Below, piece after piece: positions 42,001 to 52,189 of a stretch of DNA of 64,000 bases (position 1 is its first letter; every line of letters starts with the position of its first letter). Made by a program: the position numbers and the translations under genes. This DNA is from Epiperipatus broadwayi. Lineage: Eukaryota; Onychophora; Udeonychophora; Euonychophora; Peripatidae. A model generated the notes under the pieces. That model was given only the letters and a program-made list of their open reading frames with translations. It had not been told where the DNA came from and searched no databases. The stretch is taken from contig JAQFVV010006231.1 of NCBI GenBank assembly GCA_028023455.1, forward strand, positions 6,586,036 through 6,650,035, given 5' to 3'.

Positions 42001-42674
42001 TTCAAAGTCTGCTCATGCATGGCAATTGATTCTTAAATAACAGCAAGCTTTTATTTAGCATTCCAAAGTTCTCCATTGGGCCTTTACTTCATTCTAGGGA
42101 GCATGATATAATGGCAGTGGCAGATGATGACCCAACAGGGCCAAGAAGGATGGTGGACTTACTACTACATCATTATTTTTTTAACTTTCACACCAGCGTA
42201 GGTTATGTTCTCTGCAGTTCTTTCAATAGTAGCTAATCTATCCTGATTAAAACTTCGGCCATTTTATATGTTGCCCAGGTATTTCTGGAATGCTTCTAAT
42301 TAATTAGTTCATTGTTTTTGAAAGATGCAACTGTTAGATAATGTCCAAAAATAAATTCAAATCTATTTCCAGATTAGAAATAGATTTGAGAAAAATGTTT
42401 CTAACAAAAGAAAATTTGTAATCTTAATCCCCATTTTATTTTGAGTAAAAACTTTAATTAAAATTACCTTCCCCAGATTAACACAATAGTGTTTCCAACC
42501 CTTTAATTATTTTTAGACAATTAACAGTTGGATCGTTCCATCTTGGATTTTATAAAATATACATTTTAATAAAAAAAAGTACTTTAAAAAGAAAGTTTAA
42601 AATGACATATAATAAAATATTTACAAAAAAATCAATATTTTGTTAGTATTTTGCTCCTATATATATATATATAT
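39008..42674. other. AT-rich spacer with a short perfect hairpin
   Basis: No gene recognised. GC-richer patches at 39790-40000, 40790-41060 and 42060-42260 have no open frame of note. At 42357-42389 a 13-bp stem (TCAAATCTATTTC/GAAATAGATTTGA) encloses a 7-base loop. The last bases are (TA)n, into which the LTR retrotransposon inserted. Confidence 0.5.
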
Positions 42675-44853
42675 TGAAGCAATGGATCTGAAGTCCAATC
42701 CATGTTTCACATCTTCCTATAAACTTGATTAATATTGTAGACCTGAATTAAGTTTATAGTCCAATATCAGCAGGGTTTTGCATTAGAGTTAAAAATAATT
42801 ATGCTTATTAAATGTGTATTACATTTAAATATTTTGTTTTAAATAAATTTCATTCTATTAATAAAAATTGCTTAACCTATTAGTCAAACATATATATACA
42901 TCTAGCGTATATATATGAGTTAATGCAAAATTCTGCTGAAATAAAATGCTTATTCTACTATAAAAAAATAATAATATATTGTTGTTAAAATTTTGTTAAA
43001 ATATTTAGTATGATTTGATTTTGAGATAAGCCCACCAACATTTTCTAAAAGAATGTATAGTTTTGATTAGTTAAGCCCATTCAAGTCAAATTAAAGATGG
43101 CCTTCTCTTTCTTTCTTTTTAATTAATAGAATTCAAACTTTAAAGAAAGAAATTTAGAGTAAAAAAGTAAAAGTTATTTTTAGAAAATGTTGCTTTGAAA
43201 CAAAGGAGCATGGGGAGGCTTATCAAGATCTCAGATCATACAAACAATAGAAGGTAGCTGACAGAGAGGGTATAAATAGAAGTGAGAACAAAAGACTAGA
43301 TTTATTCAGATTTTTCTTTTTGAAGGATTCAGATTATTCAGATTTTTCTTTTTGAAGGATTCAGATTATTCAGATTTTTCCTTTGGAAGGGTATTCAGAT
43401 TTTCCTTTCGAAGGATTCCGTTGATTCAGATTTTGCTTTTGAAGGATTCATTCAGAGTTTTCTTGCTGGTTATTCCAAGTTTTCTTGAGAGTGCATTCAT
43501 ATTTCTTTTTGGAGAACTCTCTCCGATTTGCTTCACATTTAGCTTGTGCTCCAAAAAAGTTATACAGCTGTCGTTTTCAAATAATGGAGAAGTTTGAACA
43601 TGCTCCAGTTAAAAGCCATAGTATTTTGAAGGAAATGAATATGCTCGGCTAGGCAAATAAATAGCTTTGCCTATCGCCGAGGTTCCTGAATACCATCCAA
43701 AATGCCATAGTATCCACTCAATAGTCATCTGAACTCTGTGCCGTGTCTGGAGAACTTTTCGTGAAACCATACTACATATTTTCATTGTCCGGACAAATAC
43801 CTGTCGACGGTCGGATCAAGCCACGAACGCCGTAGGGAACATGACCAAGGAAAAAAGGACGGTAATCGTATCTCCTCTATTGAACTATTTCTTATGCTAC
43901 CTTTTGTTCATATTTTTTTAATTGCTTCATTGAATTATATGTATTTGTTATGTAACCATTTTTATTAGACTAGTCTTAATTATATATATATTGTGTGATC
44001 ATCTATCTATATTTAACCTTTTTTTCCCTTCGCTATTCTTCCTTACTAACCAGTGTAAATATTTAGTATTCCATTGCGGTTAAGTTTAATAGTTAATTTT
44101 TGTTCATTTAAAATCTCTTTCCAATTTTATTTATGTTTGTTAATTAAATACGAGTCAGTTTCTTTTGTGTGCCAACTTGATCTCTTTGATAACGCCTCTT
44201 TTGTCCGCCATTAGCTTTACGTATATCTGATTTAACTATATACGTTTTAAATAATTTTTAAACACTGTTTTTAGCGCAAAGCAATTAGAAATGCTTTGCG
44301 AAAGATTCTTTTTTTATCGTACTTTATCGAGAAGATCGAGTTGACAATTTTTAATAAAATTGGGAAGAAAAGAGTTAGACCGCAAACCTATTAATCTGTT
44401 TTTATTGTCTAATTAGTTTGTTTCATTAATTTAGAGGAATAGCGGAGGCCATTAAATCATTATTCATATTTTAAAGCCATTAATTAAACATATTATTTAA
44501 CTATCAAAAGCTTGAGTTTCCTAATTTTATTATAATGCTTTATTTTACTTTTCAATGATCCAGGCACGCAAAACACATATTTCTTAGTACTTTTGCACAT
44601 TTAACTATTTAGTTCCGTAAGTTTCCTGTCCATGTTTCTTTCCGCTGATGCTAAGCTGTCGCCGGTTGAAAAATAATTTATGCATGGCTCAGATAGTGTT
44701 GTTTGTTTGTGATCAGGCCTCGAGAATAGGCGAATGGGCAGAGGTCATAGTATTCTTGATTTAATATCTCGCGTATGGGTGGCCTCGAGGTACTTTCGCC
44801 TAGTATTCGAACTGGGTTAAACCAACATACATCATCTGACTGTCACAGTAAAT
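42675..44853 (+). repeat. 5' LTR (about 2179 bp)
   Basis: Starts TGAAGCAATGGATCTGAAGT and ends CTGTCACAGTAAAT, where similarity with the 3' LTR stops. A TATA box (TATAAATAG at 43271) is followed by five or six tandem copies of a 30-35-bp motif built on ATTCAGATTTT.CTTT..GAAGG. A perfect 9-bp hairpin (CGCAAAGCA/TGCTTTGCG) lies at 44275-44300. The end is not a classic CA, so the exact 3' edge carries a few bases of doubt. The frame starting MKDSDYSDF is an artefact of the tandem repeat. Confidence 0.93.
43271..43279 (+). promoter_or_regulatory. LTR TATA box
   Basis: TATAAATAG, preceded by GAGAGGG. Transcription would start near 43300, at the edge of the 30-35-bp tandem repeats. It is conserved in the 3' LTR at 52786. 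Confidence 0.6.
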
Positions 44854-47659
44854 TTTTTTTTCTCCGTATTCTGTCGACCAACGTGGGCCGAATTTCATTT
44901 TTTTATTGGAAGAATAGGAATAGGGTATTTGAAAATATAGGTAGACGTATAAGATTTTTTTTTCTCCGTATTCTGGACGCCCATCGTGTGGCTATTCGAA
45001 ATTTTCCATACCCTGCAATGCCCTGTATAACATTTGTATGTGTGTATAATGTTTTTTCTTTCTTCTGTTTTAAATTAATGAGTAATTTGTACACATATAT
45101 ATAATGTTTTTTTTTTAAATAACAAAATAATTGTTAGTTATACGTGAATTTTTTTGCTTCTAGTTTGTCGCAGTGGGACGTATGTCATTTTTTTAAAAAA
45201 AAAATTACTACCCTGAGAAGTTAGTTTTAGTTTAATATAGTTATATAAAAATATACGTATAATTTTTCCGAGTTTTGTTTCCTAATGAGAGCAAATGTCA
45301 TTTTTTTTAATTAATTAAAAAGTTAAATGTGTCTATAAGGTAAAAAAAAATTTTTCCCCGAGTTTTAAATTGCTAAAATGAATGTTTTACGTTTAGAAAA
45401 GTTAACACTCCGTTAGTTGTTTTTTTTATATATATATAAGGAGAATAAAATATCAGAGTTATAGAAATTTTTTTTTCCGAATGAGTAGTTTTGTCATGGC
45501 CAGTCGCCATATTGTTGTTTGTCTTATAAAGTATATCGCTTCGATGAGGCGGAAGTGTCAAATATATACCCACCCGCCCTCCCTTAAAATAGCTTTCGTA
45601 CTTTATGTTACTTTAGTACTACTTAAACATGAGAAGTTTTGAAATAATAATGTTTTTCGAAATATAACATATATACGATAGTGTTAATATTTTAGTAAAA
45701 ATTACAAATAGATAATAAAAAAAATTTTCCGTTTGTATAAATTTTTGTGAAGATCTAAGAGATAACATTTTTCCATTAATAGAAAGTTTTTCGAAGATCA
45801 AAAAGTTTTGATAAGTTCAAATTAACACGTGTCAACATACGGTGTTAGCAAATATTTTTTTCACTTTCTCTGCGTTTCGTTTTTATATATAATGAATAAT
45901 TTTAATCATGCAAAATTTTTTTTTACTTTTAAATATTTTGCAGTTACGTTTCCTCGCAAATATATAAGTATAAGTTTCGTAAATATCAAATTTAATTTTC
46001 AACTTAATACAAAGTAAATGCGTATGTTCGTTTAATAAATATATATATTAAAGTATTTTTGCATAACATATATGTCAGCCACCTTTAGTTAAGATTTTTT
46101 TTCTTCTCTCAATTCGGATTATGCTATTGAATCATTTATTGAGTAACCGTTAGGTGAAGCCCCTTTGAAGTAACCGTTAGGTGAAGCCCTTGTTTTTTAG
46201 TGATCGTTTATGAAGATTCTTTTAGTAACCGTTTAGGTGAAGACCCCTTACACTGTAGAGTTCTAGAATTGCTGAGTAGCCTGAAATAATAGGTCTATGT
46301 CCGCAATCATTGCTTCCTTGTCATAGTTGCGACCAGCGTTTACTAGCCTGAAATAATAGGAGTATGCGGTCCGCAATATGATGCATCTTTCTAATAAATT
46401 CATGTACATAATAATAAAAGAAATATTTGTATAGGTATATCTGTTTGTATATTTATATGTAGTCATATATATGCTTATTTAATGATGTACATATTCATAT
46501 ATATGGGTGTATATGGTATACACTTCGTTATAGTTCGGTAAAACCCGTTTTTATATAAATGTTTTTTGAAACAGTTTTTGATCTCAATGCGTGATTCTGT
46601 AAAATTGCTTGATAATTGTTAATCTATTTCGGGTTGTGACCAAAATGGTAGTTGGTTTCGATCCCAGGTTCATAATTCGGAGTGGCGGTTATCATGGGAT
46701 TTTACTTTTATTTTAATTGTTTTTTGTATTAATATTTTGTTTTGTTAATCGTACTTTAGGCTGGTTAAATTTTTTTTTCTGTCTTGACCAAAATGGTAGC
46801 GTGGTTTCGAACCCAGGTCAGACATGTTACCTTACTTAGTTGTTATACGTCTTAGACTTAATTAATATTGTCATTTAAAATACCATTTACTTATTCATGC
46901 AGAGATTTTTTTTGAAAGTGAAGTGAAAATCAAAATAAATTGTAATCGCATTAAACTTTATAAACCTTATCAATGTGTGCTTGGATCATTATCCATTAAT
47001 ATGTATATTTGATATGGCCATTGTCTTGTCGACTGGCGCCCTTCTCAAATAAATTTGTCGGCAAGTGCAATCTCTCATATCGGATATCAAATAAACCAAA
47101 CTATAGTAGATGATCAAAATAACAATGTATGCTTAGTGAGCCAAAATAATTTTTAAACATGACTTATGTATATTTTGCTCACATATTTCTTTATATATAT
47201 ATACTTGTATTAATGTAAATGCATTTTTTAGTTGTTTCAGGTGTCAGAGAAAGCCAGGTCAAGCTGTAAGTGTGTTATTTTAATTATATTGGGACAAAAT
47301 AGCAGTGATATTTTAATGAAATATAACAATAAATAAAGTGAGGAGAATAATATGTAGTATAAATATTAAAGACAGACACGGCAGGATTTTATATATATAT
47401 ATTTTCATGTACAAACAGATACATATAGGCATAGGGTTAAGATAGGACCTCGTGAGGTAGGCAAAGTTAAATTTCTGAAAACATATAAATAAAACAGATA
47501 GTTGGAATTTAGAATAGTGACTTATTTTAGAAAGAAATAATTTTTTTTGTGTTAATAACTAGTATAAAAATATACTTATCCAGATTGTTTATTAAAAGAC
47601 AAACACATTTTACAAACAAAGTGAATGTTATATAACAAAATAGCCAATATTAGGCAAAA
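44854..47659 (+). other. Long repeat-rich 5' leader of the LTR element
   Basis: 2.8 kb without a credible gene. From 44853 to about 45500 it is a degenerate tandem array: poly-T, then CCGA or CTCCG, then G.CATTTTTTT, with units starting near 44853, 44955, 45149, 45261, 45346 and 45467. At 46142-46256 AGTAACCGTTAGGTGAAGCC occurs four times in varying form. TAGCCTGAAATAATAGG..GTCCGCAAT occurs twice (46275, 46342). TGACCAAAATGGTAG.GTGGT followed by TTCGA.CCCAGGT occurs twice (46637, 46785). Frames in this region are shadows. Confidence 0.75.
44872..44991 (+). promoter_or_regulatory. Two primer-binding-site-like sequences in tandem
   Basis: TGTCGACCAACGTGGGCC (44872-44889) and TGGACGCCCATCGTGTGGC (44973-44991) each resemble the tRNA-Lys1,2-type site TGGCGCCCAACGTGGGGC. 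Each is directly preceded by TTTTTTTTCTCCGTATTCTG. The first lies 18 bases after the LTR end, where a PBS is expected. Neither is an exact match, so which one works, if any, is unclear. Confidence 0.5.
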
Positions 47660-47917
47660 ATGGACCAACCGAAGAAAGTTGCAGATTATGACAGCGATGA
47701 GGAGGTAATGCTCAACCTTCCAAATACAGCAACATCGACTCATAGTGACCAAGAAAACAATGTGAAAGATCTCATCACAGAAATGGGAGACAAGAAGAAA
47801 AATGATGATGACCATGTTCCAAGAATTCATGAATATGACATCACAAAGACTGAACCGTTTGGAGGAAAACATGGGGCTCCAGCAACAACATACCAGAACA
47901 AAAGTATTGCCAGATGA
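47660..47917 (+). CDS. Gag N-terminal open frame
   Basis: The first plausible ATG after the leader, opening MDQPKKVADYDSDEEVMLNL, an acidic, charged N-terminus. It overlaps the main Gag-protease frame, which lies in another phase, from 47802. Coding character seems to pass from this frame to the other near the A-rich GAAGAAAAATGATG at about 47790. Either a small indel split the gag gene or ribosomes shift there. Its tail after the overlap is probably out of frame. Confidence 0.55.
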   Translation: MDQPKKVADYDSDEEVMLNLPNTATSTHSDQENNVKDLITEMGDKKKNDDDHVPRIHEYDITKTEPFGGKHGAPATTYQNKSIAR

Positions 47918-49298
47918 GGATACTCAGTTAAAATGGCAACAGAAACAAGATGATACACAACTTAAATCATTGATAGATAATGAATTAGGAAAGGATATGC
48001 ATGCCTTGGACGTGTCAGTCAAGCATCAAATACAGGAGGGAGAAGAAAATGGACAGATGAATGTGGATAAAAAGGAAATGAACATTCATCAACAGATGAA
48101 TCCAATCCAGGCGCAACAAGGCAACCAAATCCTTACGCCAATAATAATTAATCCGGTAACATCTCCTGTGGCAAAATTCGTACATATACAATGTTTTAGA
48201 GGGGAACCGGGTGGAAACCCTAGACACCACCTAGACAGTCTCAAAATGTTTTTTCAATTTCAGAATATGACAGAACAAGAAAAAGTGGCGATCTCCAGTC
48301 ATCATTTAAAAGAATCTGCCAGAGACTGGTGGAACACTCTGTCTATACAACCACAAACATTTATGGAATATGAGAATGCAATGATGTCAATGTATTGGAG
48401 TGCAGAGCGGCAGGAAGGTTTGATGTATTCCATAATGCATGAAAGATACCCAGCTAACCATCAGGAGACTTATGCTCAGTTTTTTGTTAGGCAGGTAAAT
48501 CGAATTAAAGCCCTAAGTGCATTCAATTATCCAGAAATGCAGATAGTAAGGATGATTAGGCACAACATGCCACTCTGGATAAGGAAAATATTAATAAGCA
48601 GTCAAGTGCAAGATATTGAAGGTACAACTCGTATACTAACGGCTATCGAATATGAATATCTTGATGAAGACAGAAATGAAAAGGAGGTAAAATTTCAAAA
48701 TAAATCTATTGCCAAACAAAAGAGTACAAACCTGTCAAGAGTAGAAAATAGAGAAGCTGTGCCATCCCATACAGCAATTGTACAACAAAAGGATAACGAA
48801 GACATAGGCACAAATTCAAACCCAGTCATTCAAGTAACCATAAACGACAATGAAATACAAGCATTAGTTGACTCTGGCAGTCAAGTATCTATCATATCAA
48901 AAAAACTAGCCATGGAATATGAAAGCAACCCAAAATACTTAAAGTTTCCCATGCGCCCTATCCAGTTAACTCTGGCAAATGGAAGAAAAATGAATAGTGA
49001 ACGATACCAAATGTGGTTGGAGATGAAAATTAGCGGTAAATGTTTTAATCATGCCTTCTTAGTAATGGAGGGTTTGTTGTATGACTTAGTATTAGGTTCA
49101 GATTTCCTTCAGCAGTATCAAGGGATCATACATTACCCAATGAGGAAATGTATGTTAGAAGGCATACAAGTCCCATTTACAATAGTGGCTCAAGAGAATC
49201 ACCCCATTGGCAGTTGTGTTATACAAGCGATCGATGAGGAAATGATAAAACAAAAAGTGGGCATATCAATGATTAGGAATAACAAGCATGGTCAGTAG
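47802..49298 (+). CDS. Gag-protease of Ty3/gypsy-type element
   Basis: 498 residues. A coiled-coil-like start (MFQEFMNMTSQRLNRLEEN) is followed by a retrotransposon Gag domain (about 125-290) with FRGEPGGNPRHHLDSLKMFF and SARDWWNTL. An aspartic protease follows (about 340-465) with catalytic LVDSGSQVSI (Asp at residue 357) and the flap/helix signature YDLVLGSDFLQQY. Gag forms particles and the protease matures the polyprotein. No CCHC zinc knuckle is present between Gag and protease. The frame ends with TAG at 49296, and the polymerase continues in the same phase at the next codon. The true N-terminus is probably supplied by the overlapping upstream frame. Confidence 0.92.
   Translation: MMMTMFQEFMNMTSQRLNRLEENMGLQQQHTRTKVLPDEDTQLKWQQKQDDTQLKSLIDNELGKDMHALDVSVKHQIQEGEENGQMNVDKKEMNIHQQMNPIQAQQGNQILTPIIINPVTSPVAKFVHIQCFRGEPGGNPRHHLDSLKMFFQFQNMTEQEKVAISSHHLKESARDWWNTLSIQPQTFMEYENAMMSMYWSAERQEGLMYSIMHERYPANHQETYAQFFVRQVNRIKALSAFNYPEMQIVRMIRHNMPLWIRKILISSQVQDIEGTTRILTAIEYEYLDEDRNEKEVKFQNKSIAKQKSTNLSRVENREAVPSHTAIVQQKDNEDIGTNSNPVIQVTINDNEIQALVDSGSQVSIISKKLAMEYESNPKYLKFPMRPIQLTLANGRKMNSERYQMWLEMKISGKCFNHAFLVMEGLLYDLVLGSDFLQQYQGIIHYPMRKCMLEGIQVPFTIVAQENHPIGSCVIQAIDEEMIKQKVGISMIRNNKHGQ
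49296..49298 (+). other. Single in-frame TAG between protease and reverse transcriptase
   Basis: Context GGT CAG TAG TTG CAA. Both flanking frames are long, intact and in the same phase, so this one codon is all that separates them. It may be a nonsense mutation (for example from CAG or TTG) or a programmed readthrough site. Confidence 0.85.
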
Positions 49299-51947
49299 TT
49301 GCAACAAATTTTACAAAGATATGCAGCGGTATTTTCTGGCGTACCAGGAAAAATTAGAGGGTACACTCACCGAATTAGGCTTAGAGAGGAATCGTACCAC
49401 CAAACAAAAACATACCCTATCCCGTTCCAATACAAAGAGGAAGTGGATAAACAAATAAAGCAGATGCTGGAATGGGATATTATTGAACGGGCCCCTTCAC
49501 CCTACAATAACCCATTGATTGTAATCAAGAAGAAAAACGGAAATGTGCGTTTGTGTTTAGATGCGCGTCGCCTAAATAATGTGACCATTCCGGAACGTGA
49601 TGTGCCACCACCAATGCATGAAACATTTGTGCAGCTCGCAGGGAAGACTGTATTCTCGACCATGGATATGACAGCAAGTTATTGGCAAATGCCGTTGGAC
49701 CAACGCGATAGAAAGTATACGGCATTTCGTTACAATGGCCAGACTCACGTGTTCAAGAGGGTTCCATTCGGTTTAATTAATAGTGGAGCAGGCCTCATGA
49801 GATGTTTGAAGAATGTTTTATCTCCTCAAATACAGGAACACATGGTGTGTTACGTGGACGATATCGTGATCGCCTCAAAGGACATCGATGAGCATTTGCG
49901 TCATTTCGAAAGCTTCTTTCGTGAATGCATACGTGAAAATATAACCATCAACATGGAAAAGAGTTTTTTTGCAGTGGAAGAAATTGAATTTTTGGGCCAT
50001 GTTGTAAATAGTCAAGGTGTCAAACCCCATCCTGCAAAAATAGAAGCTATAAAGAATTTTCCAACTCCCACCAACCAGAAGCAGGTTCGAGCATTTCTGG
50101 GATTGTGTAATTTCTATCACCGCTTCTATCCTAGATTTGCTTATGACACCACACAGCTAATTGAATTAATAAAGAAGAGTAGTAAAAAATGGGAATGGAA
50201 AGAGAGGCATGAGCAAGAAATGTCTAAAGTAAAAGATAAGTTCTTGGAAACAGTAATGTTATACCATCCGGATTTTTCTTGCCCCTTTTACCTTCAAACA
50301 GATAGCAGTAGGCAAGGCTTGGGTGCTGTGTTGTTTCAAATTGGTGATAAAAATGAGCATCAAGTGTTATACTTTATTAGTCGGACGTTGAGAGGGGCAG
50401 AAAAGCATTATACAACAACTGAGCAGGAGACATTAGCAATAGTGTGGGCGTGCCAGAAACTGAAACAGTTTTTGTTGGGATCAGAAGTGGTAATCATAAC
50501 TGACCACAAATGTTTGGAATTTCTGAACAAGAGCTTTTTAAACAATGACAGATTGATAAGGTGGAGCCTGATTCTTCAACAGTTTCGGTATAGTGTCATT
50601 TATTGCCCTGGATCACAGAATATTGTGGCTGATATTTTAAGCCGCCACCCTATGCCCATGGCTGCTCAGAATCCAGATTTAGGAAACCAGGCAATGAAGA
50701 TAATGACAACCACAGCAGAAAAAACAGTGGAATCTCACCTCCAGAATTTAGCGTATTGGCAGTCCCAGGATGCTCAATATAAGAAAATAATTAACATTAT
50801 TACATCTAAGATGGCAGCCAGTAGGCACTATAATCAATACAGAATCACAGATGGGATCCTTCAGATTAATACCAAAAGCCCTCACAATCCATGGAAAGTC
50901 ATAATACCTCACAAATTGAGACACCAAATTATTACCCACACCCATCAGTCGGTGGGACATTATGGTCCTCGGAAAGTAGAAGAAGCAATAAAACGTCAAT
51001 TTTATTGGCCAGGGATGTACTCACAGATCTTACGTGTGTTGAAAACCTGTGAGATTTGTGCTCGGAGCAAGGCACCAAATCGATCGTATGCAGGAGAGCC
51101 ACAACCGATCCTCGCATCTAAACCAAATGAGCTGCTAGCTGTAGATCATTATGGCCCATTACCGATGTTTCGACGATTCCAATATCTATTTGTCACGTAT
51201 GATGTGTTTTCAAAGTACGTGAAAGCATACCCAGTAAGGACAGCAAACGCTAGAGGAGCAATAAAGGCACTTCGGGAAAAACAGTTGCCAGAAGTTGGAA
51301 AACCCCAGATAGTGATATCTGATCATGGCACAGCATTTACATCCAAAGAATGGAAGACATGGATGGCTAAACAAGGAATTCATCATAGGCTAACTTCCAT
51401 TAGAAATCCACAGGCTAACCCTTGTGAAAGAGTCATGCGAGAAATAGGGCGACTCTTTAGGACATATATACCAACCAACCATCGGGACTGGGTAAATAAA
51501 ACCGAAAAGGTGGTACAATATATTAACAACACAATGAATGAGTCGACAGGATTTACTCCAACTCGCCTGCATTATGGGAAAGAATGTCCTCAGTTATTTA
51601 AAACCAAAATGCCGATGGAAGAGGAGAAGATAGATAAACTACAAGATCAAAAGATAGCATATGAACGATTAAAACGGGCTGCGCTGCACCGGAAAAATAA
51701 AAAACGAAACCAGCAATATCAATTCAGGCAAGGGGAGCAAGTATGGCTGAGAGACCCTAGGCCAAGTAATACATTGCGGAAAGAATTCAAAAAGTTTTTC
51801 CCAATATATCAAGGGCCATACACATTGAAAAAGGAATGCGGGAGAAATGCGTTCCTTTTGGAAGATAATAACGGCATAAAAGGAGTATACAATGCCAGAA
51901 ACTTAAAACCTTGCATACCACCGGACCCTGGAAAATATGCAAATTAA
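49299..51947 (+). CDS. Pol: reverse transcriptase, RNase H, integrase of Ty3/gypsy-type element
   Basis: 882 codons, unbroken. RT (about 25-270) has FSTMDMTASYWQMPL (first Asp 123), VPFGL and the catalytic YVDD (185-188). RNase H has YLQTDSS (Asp 335), TTTEQETLAI (Glu 375) and ITDHK (Asp 402). Integrase has an HHCC finger (His 549, 554; Cys 584, 587) and a D-D-35-E core: AVDHYG Asp 616, SDHGT Asp 675, CERVMRE Glu 710. A GPY/F-type motif (IYQGPYTL, about 837) lies near the C-terminus. All catalytic residues are intact. The frame has no ATG at its beginning; it directly follows the TAG that ends Gag-protease and is in phase with it, so expression would need readthrough of that stop. Confidence 0.95.
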   Translation: MQQILQRYAAVFSGVPGKIRGYTHRIRLREESYHQTKTYPIPFQYKEEVDKQIKQMLEWDIIERAPSPYNNPLIVIKKKNGNVRLCLDARRLNNVTIPERDVPPPMHETFVQLAGKTVFSTMDMTASYWQMPLDQRDRKYTAFRYNGQTHVFKRVPFGLINSGAGLMRCLKNVLSPQIQEHMVCYVDDIVIASKDIDEHLRHFESFFRECIRENITINMEKSFFAVEEIEFLGHVVNSQGVKPHPAKIEAIKNFPTPTNQKQVRAFLGLCNFYHRFYPRFAYDTTQLIELIKKSSKKWEWKERHEQEMSKVKDKFLETVMLYHPDFSCPFYLQTDSSRQGLGAVLFQIGDKNEHQVLYFISRTLRGAEKHYTTTEQETLAIVWACQKLKQFLLGSEVVIITDHKCLEFLNKSFLNNDRLIRWSLILQQFRYSVIYCPGSQNIVADILSRHPMPMAAQNPDLGNQAMKIMTTTAEKTVESHLQNLAYWQSQDAQYKKIINIITSKMAASRHYNQYRITDGILQINTKSPHNPWKVIIPHKLRHQIITHTHQSVGHYGPRKVEEAIKRQFYWPGMYSQILRVLKTCEICARSKAPNRSYAGEPQPILASKPNELLAVDHYGPLPMFRRFQYLFVTYDVFSKYVKAYPVRTANARGAIKALREKQLPEVGKPQIVISDHGTAFTSKEWKTWMAKQGIHHRLTSIRNPQANPCERVMREIGRLFRTYIPTNHRDWVNKTEKVVQYINNTMNESTGFTPTRLHYGKECPQLFKTKMPMEEEKIDKLQDQKIAYERLKRAALHRKNKKRNQQYQFRQGEQVWLRDPRPSNTLRKEFKKFFPIYQGPYTLKKECGRNAFLLEDNNGIKGVYNARNLKPCIPPDPGKYAN

Positions 51948-52189
51948 AAATAGATACATACCATGTTAGACTAAATACAACACAGACCCGATTTAAGACA
52001 CAGAAGATTGAATTATGGATAAACCGTGAGATATAATAAAGTAAAGAAAACACCGTAGGTAGTAACAAATTAAATATTACAGCAAATAAAGAGTAGGTTT
52101 GAACTCACCTGGCACAAATTCTTACCTCTGACCTGAAGCAACAGCATTTTTTTTTAACATTTTTTTTTTGCTCACTAACTATTGGGAAA
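51948..52189 (+). other. 3' untranslated part and short polypurine tract
   Basis: No envelope gene fits in these 242 bases. The sequence just before the 3' LTR is ATTGGGAAA, a short purine stretch at the position expected for the plus-strand primer. Confidence 0.6.

Noticed and set aside
43352-43597. 81-residue frame in the 5' LTR (and 80-residue frame at 52867)
   Set aside because: Ser/Phe-rich reading of the LTR tandem repeat; shifts between the two LTRs because of indels.
51787-52068. 93-residue minus-strand frame at the pol end, considered as envelope or antisense gene
   Set aside because: Shadow of the integrase C-terminus on the opposite strand; no signal or membrane logic.
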